Below are positions 7,335 to 16,041 of a stretch of DNA of 64,000 nucleotides, in pieces. The position numbers and the translations under genes were made by a program. How positions within the stretch are numbered: position 1 is the stretch's first letter; each line of letters starts with the position of its first letter. Origin of the DNA: Woeseiaceae bacterium (GTDB taxonomy: Bacteria; Pseudomonadota; Gammaproteobacteria; Steroidobacterales; Woeseiaceae); contig JAJFKT010000010.1 in NCBI GenBank assembly GCA_021773075.1, positions 1 to 64,000 on the forward strand. Direction: 5' to 3'. The notes below the pieces were generated by a model. The model did not search any database. It had not been told where the DNA came from and saw nothing but the letters and a program-made list of their open reading frames with translations.

Positions 7335-7430
7335 CCAGCGGTGCGGCCAAATAGATACTGACCGGAGCGGACAGCGATTCTTAGGTATGATTCGGTCTAA
7401 CGTGGGCAACATCAAGTTTGGAGGTTCGTC

Positions 7431-7880
7431 ATGTGGGACACGATACTAGGCGGGTTGCTGGCTATCCTCGGAGGCTGGGGTGCAATCTGGTATCAATTCA
7501 GGGCTACTACAAAGCGTCGGATGAATGAGCTATTGGCCGATCGGAAGATTGAAGCCAACGCCCAAGCGTACTCGATAGTCAAAGAAATTCAGGGTCACTT
7601 AGTCCAGAGTGATATGGAGACAACTCATCAGCGAATCCTCGACAAGGAAGAATGGTTTTTCAGCAACCGTCTGTTCCTTCCTGGTCAGTTTCCGGAAAAG
7701 TGGCTTTCGATCCGAAATGACGTAGGAACGCTTAAGTTTTGGGAAAAAGCATCCTCAAAGACCCCAGAAGAGATGGCAACGCTATCAAGGCAGATCGATT
7801 CGACCGTCACCGACGCCGTCCTTGAGATTTACAGTGACATGGGCCTCAAACCTATTGACCTTTCGCAACGCGGCGACTGA
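7431..7880 (+). CDS. Hypothetical protein, one membrane span plus cytosolic helices
   Basis: 149 residues. A single N-terminal membrane helix (about 3-22, TILGGLLAILGGWGAIWYQF) is followed by a basic stop (RATTKRR) and a helical soluble part. ggagg sits six bases before the ATG, a strong ribosome binding site. GTCTAACGTGGGC lies at 7395-7407, just upstream. No family recognised. The layout resembles small orphan accessory genes in mobile or cassette-type regions. Confidence 0.6.
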   Translation: MWDTILGGLLAILGGWGAIWYQFRATTKRRMNELLADRKIEANAQAYSIVKEIQGHLVQSDMETTHQRILDKEEWFFSNRLFLPGQFPEKWLSIRNDVGTLKFWEKASSKTPEEMATLSRQIDSTVTDAVLEIYSDMGLKPIDLSQRGD

Positions 7881-8133
7881 CTGACATGGACTCACGTATT
7901 ACCGTCGAACTGATTCGTGAACTGATCGAATACCCGCAAATCTCCCTTAGCGCAGCAGTCGAAGCTTTTACATCCTGACGAGACGACCCGGTGACGAGCC
8001 AAGTCGGTTAGGCCTTGTCGAGGTGTCCAAAAACTGGAGTTGCCTTGCTCAGACGGCCACAGCTCCGCTGCATTTGGACTTCCCACGGTATATATGACAC
8101 TTCCGGGCTATGATCCGAACATAGGAGGAAGTG
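7881..8133. other. Spacer between orphan genes and the IS3 remnant
   Basis: A 30-codon frame (7886-7978, MDSRITVELIRELIEYPQIS) may be the 5' stub of a lost gene. The segment 8095-8133 (tgacacttccgggctatg onward, then taggaggaa) resembles the left end and ribosome binding site of an IS3-type element. Nothing else is seen. Confidence 0.4.
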
Positions 8134-8277
8134 ATGAGTAACCAACGTTATACACCAGAATTTAAGGATGAAGCGGCCCGACAAATAGTTGATCGTGGAT
8201 TACTGCCGTTCTTGCCGCGAAAAATAACTGGTCTCACGATATCCGTTTCTCAGGGTGCGCCAATTGAGTCCTTGTGA
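8134..8277 (+). pseudogene. IS3-family transposase OrfA, truncated remnant
   Basis: The ATG at 8134 follows a good aggaggaa site and opens MSNQRYTPEFKDEAARQIVD, the standard start of IS3-group OrfA proteins (an HTH transposase subunit). Homology stops after about 22 residues (DRG); the frame then runs through unrelated codons to a TGA at 8275. OrfA is normally near 100 residues, so about four fifths is missing, and no OrfB follows. This breakpoint sits directly at the edge of the alginate operon. Confidence 0.8.
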
Positions 8278-8290
8278 GGGACTGCTTGCT

Positions 8291-10546
8291 CTATTTATAT
8301 GAAATGTTATCGACTTCGTATTCGTTGTTATTCGCGCGTATCTCACCTGTGTTCTCCATCACGATATCTTTAATCACCGTAATGGGCTCGCCGTTGGTCA
8401 GGTAGAGCTCTAGTGGGGCGCTCTTGTTCCAACTTGAGTCGGATATATGCAGTTTCTGTACACCGTGAAACTTGAGGGAGGCTTCGGTTTTGTTTCGGGA
8501 ACCGAGTCCTGTGTTCGTGAACTCATTTCCTTCAATTACAACGATCGGCCCAAAGGTGCTCTCATCCGTCCCACCCCTGTAGATATTAGCTACTGATCCT
8601 TGAATATCTTTGAACTTGCTTCCCTTGATGCTGACATTTTCAACGTTGTAAATACCCAGATCCTCCGTTTCCTTATCAAGGGTCAGAATCGACCCAGTGA
8701 TGTTAGTCATCTCCGTGTCGAGAATCTCAATTGAATCAGCAAAAGTGTTCTTGTACACCTTGAGAAAATCAAAGCTGTGGTTCACGTCCAGATTGGTGAC
8801 CTTGCAGTGGCGGACAGCCAATGAATAGTTTCGATTCATCGAATACCTGCTCGTGCTGATGACATTGTTGCCGGCCTGATCGGGTGATTCTGCTCCGTCA
8901 ATCCACAGGTTCTCCAGTTCCAGAGCACCCCCGTTTTCTAGAATAAAGAAGCTCAATTTTTCGGAGCGGACTACTGCTTTGTCACCGCTCTCCGTCTTTA
9001 TCGTGATCGGGTGATTGATGACAGCATACTTCGTCAACAGGTATTCCCCTCCATTTTCGAGGATCAGGGTATCGCCCGACTTGCTGCTATTTAGCGCTTT
9101 CAGAATCGTGTTCGTTCCCGCCTCGACCGAAAGAGTGTCACCGCTTTGGAAAGTTGGGATATCGTCAACTTTTGGATAAAAACCCGCACCAGTGTCATCT
9201 TTGGCGACCGGCAGTTTGACCTCGCCAAACTTAATCTCATCGATTAACGATTGGGCCGGCACAAGCAATCCGTTTTCGTTTTTTGCAACGGAGTAGGGCA
9301 CTTTGCTGAAGCCGTTCTCTATAGGACTACTGGCTTCTTCGTTGAGCACATTTCCCTCAAAGCTGATGCCGGAAATATCATCGTAAACGGTAAAAGGATT
9401 AAGGTTCGTTTTGCTCATGAAGATATTGTTGTGCATTGACGAGCCGGTAGGTGCTGCTGAGCGCTCCGCATCACTACCGGCACACAGCTGGATGTAGTCG
9501 CTGTCTACTACAATGTTGTTATTCATATTCGAATCAACAACTGGGTCGTATCGATTGATTGGACCGTCTGGGACGCCATTCATGATTACCAGCGCGGCGC
9601 GGAATCGGTGGCCGGTCAATCCATACAAGTAGTTATTTCTGACAGTTTGGTAGCCGTTGATAATTCGAATACCACCTGTATTCGGTTTCCTGTTGCCCAG
9701 AAAATAGTTGTTTTCCACCAATGTGTGGTGACCATGACGCATCGTTAATGTGCCCTGGCTTTCAAAAAAAACATTGTCGCGAATTTCATTGCCACACGAT
9801 TTACTCGAGATGATCTCAAGTTCTCCGCTGGTCCGATCAAAGTAATTATTTCGGACTATCGTATTCGAGTACTCCCTCGAGTAATGACTTGTCCCGATTC
9901 TCAACGTTTCACCACCGTTTGAGCCGAGAGTCCCTCGTGGGCCAAAGTAGTTGTATTCGATTACATGGTCATTTTCCTGGCTGCCCTCTGTCGTCATCTT
10001 TACCGCAAGAGTTACTCCTCGATTCCCTTTGCCCATCAACGAGTTGTGGTCGAACTGATTGTTCTTTCCGTAAATCGCTACCCAGGTATCAGAGTCGTGT
10101 CGTTCCGGGTTGCTGAAATTATCAATGACGCTATTGGTTACCCGTGAATTATTCGCCAGCTCCGCCTTTGACGTTCGAAAGGAGATAACCTCACTTGTAG
10201 GGGTATATCCATTCTTGAACACCAAGCCCGAAACGATGATGTGCGAACCGGAGAAACTGAGATTGGACTGACCGCTTATGATCACCTTGCCCGGTTCTTC
10301 AGCCGTCAGCTCGATTGGCTTATCCGGCAGACCTTCGGCCTTCAATTTGAACTCGACATCGATCCATATGCCATTCGCGAGAATGACCTTGTCACCCGGT
10401 TGCAGCGTCGCGACGACGTTGTCGAATTCTTCGATAGTCCTTACGAGATTGGGGTTCTCACTCTGTGCGCATGATACTAGTGCCAGAATTAGTGCAAAGG
10501 TGATTAAGCGCAATTTGGAGGTCATCCGCATAGTTGGTACTCGCAA
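8291..10546 (-). CDS. Alginate lyase, polysaccharide lyase family 6 (lipoprotein)
   Basis: Up to 751 residues; the likely start is one of the two ATG codons shortly after the TTG at 10546. A lipoprotein signal ends LALVSC (Cys26 in the long numbering), so it is probably lipid-anchored. The first right-handed beta-helix (about 30-400) holds the PL6 signature NGGE (210-213), the catalytic Lys (SSK, near 249) and Arg (MRHG, 270), plus conserved Glu residues (GELE, 241-244) expected to bind calcium. A second beta-helix domain (about 480-751) makes this the two-domain type known from AlyGC. It cuts alginate by beta-elimination. It is the last gene of the kdgF operon, 49 bases after kdgK. Confidence 0.9.
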   Translation of the reverse strand: MRVPTMRMTSKLRLITFALILALVSCAQSENPNLVRTIEEFDNVVATLQPGDKVILANGIWIDVEFKLKAEGLPDKPIELTAEEPGKVIISGQSNLSFSGSHIIVSGLVFKNGYTPTSEVISFRTSKAELANNSRVTNSVIDNFSNPERHDSDTWVAIYGKNNQFDHNSLMGKGNRGVTLAVKMTTEGSQENDHVIEYNYFGPRGTLGSNGGETLRIGTSHYSREYSNTIVRNNYFDRTSGELEIISSKSCGNEIRDNVFFESQGTLTMRHGHHTLVENNYFLGNRKPNTGGIRIINGYQTVRNNYLYGLTGHRFRAALVIMNGVPDGPINRYDPVVDSNMNNNIVVDSDYIQLCAGSDAERSAAPTGSSMHNNIFMSKTNLNPFTVYDDISGISFEGNVLNEEASSPIENGFSKVPYSVAKNENGLLVPAQSLIDEIKFGEVKLPVAKDDTGAGFYPKVDDIPTFQSGDTLSVEAGTNTILKALNSSKSGDTLILENGGEYLLTKYAVINHPITIKTESGDKAVVRSEKLSFFILENGGALELENLWIDGAESPDQAGNNVISTSRYSMNRNYSLAVRHCKVTNLDVNHSFDFLKVYKNTFADSIEILDTEMTNITGSILTLDKETEDLGIYNVENVSIKGSKFKDIQGSVANIYRGGTDESTFGPIVVIEGNEFTNTGLGSRNKTEASLKFHGVQKLHISDSSWNKSAPLELYLTNGEPITVIKDIVMENTGEIRANNNEYEVDNISYK

Positions 10547-10595
10547 TTCTTGTGTTTGATTGATTGGAATATTGCTATCGCCGCACGCTTACAAC

Positions 10596-11624
10596 TTACC
10601 TCTGCACACGCCCTGACGCGTCGCCGCCCATCAAGTGCTCAACTTCGGCAACCGATACTCGGTTGAAGTCGCCCAATATCGAATGTTTGAGACAGCTGGC
10701 GGCTACAGCGAACTCGAGCGACTCTTGCCGATCCTGATAGGCGTTCAACCCATAGATCAGAGCCGAGGCAAAACTATCGCCACCACCGACCCGGTCGATG
10801 ATGTCGGTAATCTCGTACCGCCGCGACAGTCGAAAACCACTTTCGTCGCGTAGACACGCAGACCAGCCATTGCGGTCGGCGCTGTGGGATTCTCGAAGGG
10901 TAATCGCAATAACCGACATGTTCGGGAATTCAGTCAGTACTTTCGCGCTAAGCGCTTCATACTTGGCCGTGTCGAGTTCGCCACTCTCGACATCTACATC
11001 AACCGTGATCCCTAGCGATTTCTGGCAATCTTCCTCGTTGGCTATACCGATATCGACATACCTGACGAGATCCGTCATTACTTCCGGTGCTGTCTTGCCC
11101 CATTTCCATAGTTTTCCGCGAAAATTGAAATCACACGAAACCGTTACGCCTGCCTGCTTTGCCGCTTTTACCGCCTCCAGGCTCAGGTCGGCCGCCGACT
11201 CACTGAGTGCTGGTGTGATGCCGGTTATATGGAGCCATTTGGCACCATCAAAAACTTTTTGCCAATCGAAGTCGCCCGATTGTGCTTCGCAAATTGAAGA
11301 GCCTGCCCGATCGTATACAACTTTCGATGGTCTTTGATTCGCGCCCGCTTCCAGATAGTAGATGCCGACTCGTTCACCTGAGCGCCTGACATGCGTTGTC
11401 TCGACACCGAATCGCTGCAGCTCACGTACCGCCGATTCACCAATGTCGTTTTTCGGTAGTGCGCTGACAAACCCGGCGCTAAGGCCATAATTCGCCAGCG
11501 CAACCGCGACGTTGGCCTCACCACCACCAAACGTAGCCTCGAATGACGGAGACTGGAAGTACCGCTCGTGGCCCTGCGTCTTGAGGCGCAACATGATTTC
11601 GCCAAAACTTAAGAATTCAGCCAT
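10596..11624 (-). CDS. kdgK: 2-keto-3-deoxygluconate kinase
   Basis: 342 residues, PfkB sugar-kinase fold. The N-terminal substrate part shows [12 protein letters not shown] and the C-terminal signature reads [16 protein letters not shown], with the catalytic Asp in GGGD. It phosphorylates KDG to KDPG in the cytosol, the penultimate step of alginate monomer use. It begins three bases after kdgA ends, in the same operon. KDG specificity is inferred from neighbours; the fold alone would allow other sugar acids. Confidence 0.9.
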   Translation of the reverse strand: MAEFLSFGEIMLRLKTQGHERYFQSPSFEATFGGGEANVAVALANYGLSAGFVSALPKNDIGESAVRELQRFGVETTHVRRSGERVGIYYLEAGANQRPSKVVYDRAGSSICEAQSGDFDWQKVFDGAKWLHITGITPALSESAADLSLEAVKAAKQAGVTVSCDFNFRGKLWKWGKTAPEVMTDLVRYVDIGIANEEDCQKSLGITVDVDVESGELDTAKYEALSAKVLTEFPNMSVIAITLRESHSADRNGWSACLRDESGFRLSRRYEITDIIDRVGGGDSFASALIYGLNAYQDRQESLEFAVAASCLKHSILGDFNRVSVAEVEHLMGGDASGRVQR

Positions 11625-11627
11625 GGA

Positions 11628-12257
11628 CTATCCCCTTACTTCTTTCGCGATGGCAACGGCTTCCGCCGCCAGCTCGGTGATTCGATCGTAGTCACCTTTT
11701 TCAATTGCGTCTGCTGGCGTCAGCCAGCTGCCGCCGCAGGCCGCTACTGCGGGTAATTCCAGGTAAGCGCGCAGGTTTTTTGGCGACACACCACCGGTCG
11801 GCATGAACACAACGTCTCGAAAAACAGAGGCGAGCGCTTTGATCATCTCGATTCCACCCGCCTGACCGGCAGGAAAAAATTTCAGCGTCCGTAGTCCGAG
11901 GTTCCATGCATTTTGCACCTCGGTCGCGGTGGCAACTCCCGGAATTATCGGAACGGATAATTCGTTTGCCACAGAGACGACGCCATCGTGTAGGCCTGGC
12001 GAAACTATGAACCTGGCTCCTGCGGCCACGATCGCGCCGGCTTGTTCGCCGCTCAATACCGTGCCGGCACCGATATGCGCGTTGGGTACTTCAGCGCTTA
12101 TGGCTGCAATAGCATCGGCCGCAGCTGCAGTACGCATCGTAACTTCAATAACAGAAAGCCCACCCGCGACCAACGCATTGGCTATGGGTACAGCCTTGGC
12201 TGCGTCATCGATAACCACAACCGGGACAACTGGCGCTTCTTGTAAAAGATCCTTCAT
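11628..12257 (-). CDS. eda: KDPG aldolase
   Basis: About 209 residues from the ATG at 12257; an upstream extension in the same frame overlaps the SDR gene and is rejected. Class I aldolase features: Glu38 in VIEVTMRT, the phosphate loop GAGTVLS, the Schiff-base Lys126 in LKFFPA, and GGVSPKN. It splits 2-keto-3-deoxy-6-phosphogluconate to pyruvate and glyceraldehyde-3-phosphate. Seven bases separate it from the SDR gene and three from kdgK, so the three are co-translated parts of one operon. Confidence 0.92.
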   Translation of the reverse strand: MKDLLQEAPVVPVVVIDDAAKAVPIANALVAGGLSVIEVTMRTAAAADAIAAISAEVPNAHIGAGTVLSGEQAGAIVAAGARFIVSPGLHDGVVSVANELSVPIIPGVATATEVQNAWNLGLRTLKFFPAGQAGGIEMIKALASVFRDVVFMPTGGVSPKNLRAYLELPAVAACGGSWLTPADAIEKGDYDRITELAAEAVAIAKEVRG

Positions 12258-12264
12258 ATGCCGA

Positions 12265-13020
12265 TCACGAGAAGAACATTCCACCATTGATGTCGATATT
12301 TGCGCCAGTGATGTACGCGGATTTCTCAGAAGCAAGATAGGCTACCGTATTCGCGCAATCATCCGGATGCCCCTGACGTCGCAAAGGCACGCTCGCTTCG
12401 ACATTGCGCCGCACCGCGTCTGGCGTGAATGTATCGTGAAAATTTGTGTCGATCATTCCTGGGCAAAGCGAGTTGACGCGTATGCCCTGTGGGCCAAGTT
12501 CTTTCGCCATACTCCGCGTGAATGTCATCACGGCGCCTTTCGCAACCGAGTATGCCGACGCCCCGCCACCGCCGCCATCGCGACCGGCCAAAGACGCCAG
12601 GTTCACAATGGCGCTACCCGGCGGCATGCTGGGCACAACTGCCTGAGTCGTCAAGAACGTTGAGTTCATATTTAATGCCATGACGTGGTTAAGAAATTCT
12701 TCGTCCATTTCTGCGAGTGTCTTACGCGCCACTAAGCCGCCAACATTGTTCACCAGTATGTGGATATCGTCACCGAAGGCGTTTTGCGTTTCCGCAACGA
12801 GATTGTCGACATCAGCTTTCTTAGTCATGTCGCCCTTTATCAGTACCGCAATTCCACCTGCCTCTTCGATACGCGCCACTGTCTCATCGCCCGCCGCCTT
12901 GTTGTTGCAGTAATTCACTGCAACCTTGGCACCTTGGTTCGCCAGTATAATTGAACATGAACGTCCTATGTCGCGGGTGCCACCTGTGACGATCGCGACT
13001 TTTCCTTCAAGAGTTTTCAT
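12265..13020 (-). CDS. SDR oxidoreductase, probable DEH reductase
   Basis: 251 residues, classical short-chain dehydrogenase: TGGTRDIGR (12-20) binds NAD(P)H, NNVGG lies at 91-95, and the catalytic Ser143, Tyr157 (YSVAK) and Lys161 are present. The C-terminus ends GANIDINGG, as usual. Between KdgF and KdgA/KdgK, the missing step is reduction of 4-deoxy-L-erythro-5-hexoseulose uronate (DEH) to KDG, so that role is inferred from context. Cofactor preference cannot be read with certainty, though Arg16 after the Gly motif hints at NADPH. Confidence 0.85.
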   Translation of the reverse strand: MKTLEGKVAIVTGGTRDIGRSCSIILANQGAKVAVNYCNNKAAGDETVARIEEAGGIAVLIKGDMTKKADVDNLVAETQNAFGDDIHILVNNVGGLVARKTLAEMDEEFLNHVMALNMNSTFLTTQAVVPSMPPGSAIVNLASLAGRDGGGGGASAYSVAKGAVMTFTRSMAKELGPQGIRVNSLCPGMIDTNFHDTFTPDAVRRNVEASVPLRRQGHPDDCANTVAYLASEKSAYITGANIDINGGMFFS

Positions 13021-13043
13021 TACATTTTCCTATGCTAATCGCG

Positions 13044-14327
13044 TTAGGCTGAGCTAGCCGAGCGCGGACTAAGAGGTTGAATTTTTCCACAGAAAATCCA
13101 GACTGAGAGGACCGTCATAATTGCCAGTCCGGCCCCGACTGCAAACGCTGGGGCGTAACTATTCACTGTGATTACTGGAATCAGGAAGTTCAGACCGACA
13201 ACCGCAAGCTTGGCCGCTGTTCCTGCATAACCCGCGAGCGAGCCAACTGACTCACCACTATAAAAATCACTCGGCAGTGTCTGAATGTTCCCAACAGCGG
13301 TTTGAAAACCAAAAAGAATAGCGGCCATCAGCAACACAGCGATCATCGGCGTTGACGCTTTCATCGTCATCAACAGCGAGACCAGCATGATGAGGCCACC
13401 CAAACTGATGACAAATTTTCGTACCTTATTGACCGTCCAACCGGCGCTGATTCGATTCTGCGCCAAAAGTCCACCAAACCAGGCGCCGAACATGGCTCCC
13501 ACATACGGTATCCAGGCATACTTGCCGATTTCTGCTACTCCGAATCCGTATGTTTCTGAAAGATACAAAGGCAACCAGCCGACGAATAACCACCAAATGG
13601 GATCGAGGAAGAAGGAGGCCATAATTACGCCCCAGCTTTCCTTGCGCGTTAATATCTCCCCGGCACCTGGCGCGTAAGTTGCTACCTCGTTCGTTTCAAC
13701 GTTTCTTTGTCCGGTCAGTATATATTCGCGTTCAGTCTCTGATACCCACGGATGTTTGTCCGGTCCCGACTTGTAAACGATGAGCCATGGAATCAGCCAG
13801 AGCAGTCCGAGCGCGCCAACCGAAATAAACGTGGCTCGCCAGCTATCAAGATAGACAAACAGATACGCGATTATTGGAGCCGAAATAATTCCACCGATGG
13901 CCGCGCCGGAGTTGAAGATGCCTTGCGCCAGCGCCCGCTCTTTGATGGGAAACCATTCGGCATTCGCCTTGGTAGCACCGGGCCAGTTGCCTGCTTCGGA
14001 AACGCCAAGTAAACCGCGGAAAATAGCGAAGCTAGTCAAACTTCCGGAAATAGCATGCAGCATTGTTGCCGCCGACCAAACAGTTATCGATAAAACGAAA
14101 CCAAGCCGCGTACCGATCCAGTCGAAAATCTTGCCGAACAGCGTCTGACCGAAGGCGTAGGCGAATGTAAAAACGTTGAGAATAATCGCATAGTCTGTCT
14201 TCGACAGTCCGAGGTCATTCGAAATTTCCGGCCAGAGAAAACCAAGCGCGCCGCGATCGATGTAGTTGATTATGGTGGCAATCGCAACCAAGCTGACCAC
14301 GATCCATCTAAAACCAGGTCTTTTCAT
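13044..14327 (-). CDS. MFS transporter, hexuronate-type (ACS family)
   Basis: About 427 residues from the ATG at 14327, which overlaps the kdgF stop (ATGA). Twelve hydrophobic segments; the first loop shows NYIDRGALGFLWPEI, typical of the ExuT/anion:cation symporter group, followed by TDYAIILNVFTFAYAFGQ and GVSEAGNWPGATK. It most likely carries unsaturated uronate or DEH across the inner membrane by proton symport. A longer N-terminal reading would run into kdgF and is rejected. Confidence 0.88.
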   Translation of the reverse strand: MKRPGFRWIVVSLVAIATIINYIDRGALGFLWPEISNDLGLSKTDYAIILNVFTFAYAFGQTLFGKIFDWIGTRLGFVLSITVWSAATMLHAISGSLTSFAIFRGLLGVSEAGNWPGATKANAEWFPIKERALAQGIFNSGAAIGGIISAPIIAYLFVYLDSWRATFISVGALGLLWLIPWLIVYKSGPDKHPWVSETEREYILTGQRNVETNEVATYAPGAGEILTRKESWGVIMASFFLDPIWWLFVGWLPLYLSETYGFGVAEIGKYAWIPYVGAMFGAWFGGLLAQNRISAGWTVNKVRKFVISLGGLIMLVSLLMTMKASTPMIAVLLMAAILFGFQTAVGNIQTLPSDFYSGESVGSLAGYAGTAAKLAVVGLNFLIPVITVNSYAPAFAVGAGLAIMTVLSVWIFCGKIQPLSPRSASSA

Positions 14328-14674
14328 TTTTGGTCCTCGTTTAGAAAGTCTTCCCGTATAGGACTGAACACGTCGAGCAATACGCCTGCTTTGCGACAAA
14401 CCGCACCATGATCGAGATTGGGTTGTATGAAAAAGCTGTCGCTAGGTCCGAGGCGTTTCTCTACGCCATCAATGAAAACGTCAAACTCACCGCTTTCGAC
14501 GTAACTGACCTGCGAGTGCGGATGCGAATGAACATCGCCGACGGCACCTACTTCGAACTGGACCCTTACCATCATGATTGAGTCGTTGTAACCGTACATT
14601 TGCCGTTTAACGCCATCGCCGACTGCCTCAGTCGGGGTAGAACCACCGAGCATAAAGGCTCCACTGTGCTTCAT
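14324..14674 (-). CDS. kdgF: KdgF-type cupin
   Basis: 116 residues, a single cupin. Metal ligands are seen in DVHSHPHSQ (His48, His50 and the later Gln) and in the C-terminal PNLDHGA. KdgF opens the ring of 4,5-unsaturated uronate to give linear DEH, speeding a step that is otherwise spontaneous. The ATG overlaps the stop of a 31-residue upstream ORF and its own stop overlaps the MFS start, so three genes are translationally coupled. Confidence 0.88.
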   Translation of the reverse strand: MKHSGAFMLGGSTPTEAVGDGVKRQMYGYNDSIMMVRVQFEVGAVGDVHSHPHSQVSYVESGEFDVFIDGVEKRLGPSDSFFIQPNLDHGAVCRKAGVLLDVFSPIREDFLNEDQK

Positions 14675-14766
14675 GTGCCTTGTCCGAGGTTGTCAGAGCC
14701 AAGGCCTGCACCCGCTGACAGGGTGATAGTGCCGATCACGGCTAGCGTTACCAGTGGGATTATCAT
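14671..14766 (-). CDS. 31-residue hydrophobic peptide coupled to kdgF
   Basis: ATG at 14766 opens MIIPLVTLAVIGTITLSAGA, then a short polar tail and a TGA that overlaps the kdgF ATG. The first 18 residues could span the membrane once. It is the first ORF of the alginate operon, just after the operator. It could be a real membrane micropeptide (for example a partner of the MFS carrier) or a leader that opens kdgF for translation. No family known to me. Confidence 0.5.
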   Translation of the reverse strand: MIIPLVTLAVIGTITLSAGAGLGSDNLGQGT

Positions 14767-14858
14767 TGTTGGACAGCCTTTCATCGTTCGCAAGACTAGA
14801 TTGGGCTAGCGAAGATGTCAACCAATATAGTAGACCAAATGGAGGCCTGCTCGAGTTA

Positions 14859-14873
14859 ATTGGTAGGACCTAT
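14859..14873. promoter_or_regulatory. GntR operator before the alginate operon
   Basis: ATTGGTAGGACCTAT; its reverse complement ATAGGTCCTACCAAT differs at one base from the perfect palindrome at 15927-15941. FadR-group GntR regulators bind such TGGTxxxACCA dyads. It lies between the end of the GntR gene and the first ORF of the operon, where a repressor should sit. Confidence 0.7.
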
Positions 14874-14945
14874 GTACGAAGGCAAAGCCGCACAAGCGTA
14901 ACAACCTGGAATCTCACGGCGCTGAAACAGGCGTCTGAGTCCGGT

Positions 14946-15698
14946 TTATCCGGTTCCGTCGGCAGTGAGAAAACGCTCCCGACTCTCGCTCGTTTTTTGT
15001 TGGAGTTCTCGCAGCGCTTGTTCCTCTGTGACATTTATCATTGAAGCGAGCAGTCGCTGGAAATGTGACTGCATTGCACTGCGTGCAGCGGCAGGATCAC
15101 GATTTTTCATCGCTTCAAGAATTTCGGCATGCTCAGAGCCACGGTAGGTGGCGTCCTCGTTCGCGCAAATCGCAGCATGCACTGTGCGGACCGATTCAAT
15201 TTCTGTGCGCATCTTCCAAAGGGTTTCAATGATGTACTTAACCGCCGCGTTCTTGGAGGCGGCGGCAATAGCCAGGTGGAATTCGCGATCTGCCTGCTGC
15301 GAGTCCTCTTCGTCAGCCGGATCTGCGCTCGACATTCTCGCGATCAGGCTTTCCAGTTGGCGCATATCAACGTCATCGCCATTTCGTGCGGCAAGTGCTG
15401 CGGCCTCCGATTCGAATAATAGTCGCGCCTCAGTGAGCTCAAAGGCACTGAGGAGTGGCCAGCCTTCGCTGCCGTTGCCGTTCGGACTTAGTACATAAAC
15501 CCCGGACCCGGTCTTGATGTCGATATGGCCAAGCGCCTGCAGCGCTATCTCTGCCTCGCGGACGGTGACCCTGCTAACGTCAAATCGCTCCGCAAGTTCC
15601 CTCTCACCTGGCAGTCTACTTCCGGTGGGGAATGCACCGCTGTTGATCATTTCCATTATCTGGTCGGCAACGGTATGAAAAAGTCGTTTGTCAGTCAT
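14946..15698 (-). CDS. GntR/FadR-family regulator of the alginate genes
   Basis: About 250 residues from the ATG at 15698, chosen because gggaagaga lies seven bases before it. The winged helix (about 8-72) shows LPGERELAERFDVSRVTVRE, the classic GntR motif, followed by KTGSGVYV. The C-terminal FCD domain holds the usual Asp and His metal ligands (EFHLAIAAASKN, GSEHAEIL). The matching operators on both sides of the gene suggest it represses the operon and the TonB receptor until a uronate (KDG or an alginate breakdown product) binds. Confidence 0.88.
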   Translation of the reverse strand: MTDKRLFHTVADQIMEMINSGAFPTGSRLPGERELAERFDVSRVTVREAEIALQALGHIDIKTGSGVYVLSPNGNGSEGWPLLSAFELTEARLLFESEAAALAARNGDDVDMRQLESLIARMSSADPADEEDSQQADREFHLAIAAASKNAAVKYIIETLWKMRTEIESVRTVHAAICANEDATYRGSEHAEILEAMKNRDPAAARSAMQSHFQRLLASMINVTEEQALRELQQKTSESRERFLTADGTG

Positions 15699-15926
15699 AG
15701 TTCTCTTCCCGCGTAAACCGGTATGGCTAAATTGGCTGTCCGAACTTAATACCAATAGTTTACGCAATCGGAACAAATATCAAGTACAACCGAAAAAAAA
15801 TAGAGCTACTTCATAGTTGTGACACTTTCCTGTGACCAAGCGATCTACAAACATGAAATGGACAGAGACCTCTGCAGGCCCCAATCCACAATGCATCACA
15901 TTGACTTGATTGAACTAGAATATACT

Positions 15927-15941
15927 ATTGGTCCTACCAAT
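15927..15941. promoter_or_regulatory. GntR operator before the TonB receptor
   Basis: ATTGGTCCTACCAAT is a perfect 6-3-6 palindrome. The same site, with one change and inverted, precedes the alginate operon (14859-14873). It is about 27 bases upstream of the -35 box of the receptor promoter and between the divergent regulator and receptor genes. A half-site-like ctattggtatt also lies just before the regulator gene. Confidence 0.75.
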
Positions 15942-15967
15942 TAGAATAAATTGGAATAGAATTTCGG

Positions 15968-15996
15968 TTGACAAATATGGCTGAATTGGTTAATAA
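15968..15996 (+). promoter_or_regulatory. Sigma70-type promoter of the TonB receptor
   Basis: TTGACA (15968-15973), a 17-base spacer and TAATAA (15991-15996) fit the sigma70 consensus closely. The GTG start of the receptor lies 45 bases downstream, preceded by aggggga. The remaining part of 15699-16041 holds only the operator and AT-rich promoter sequence. Confidence 0.75.
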
Positions 15997-16041
15997 AGCT
16001 CAACGCCATCTAATTTTAGATTCCAACAGGGGGAATCAACT

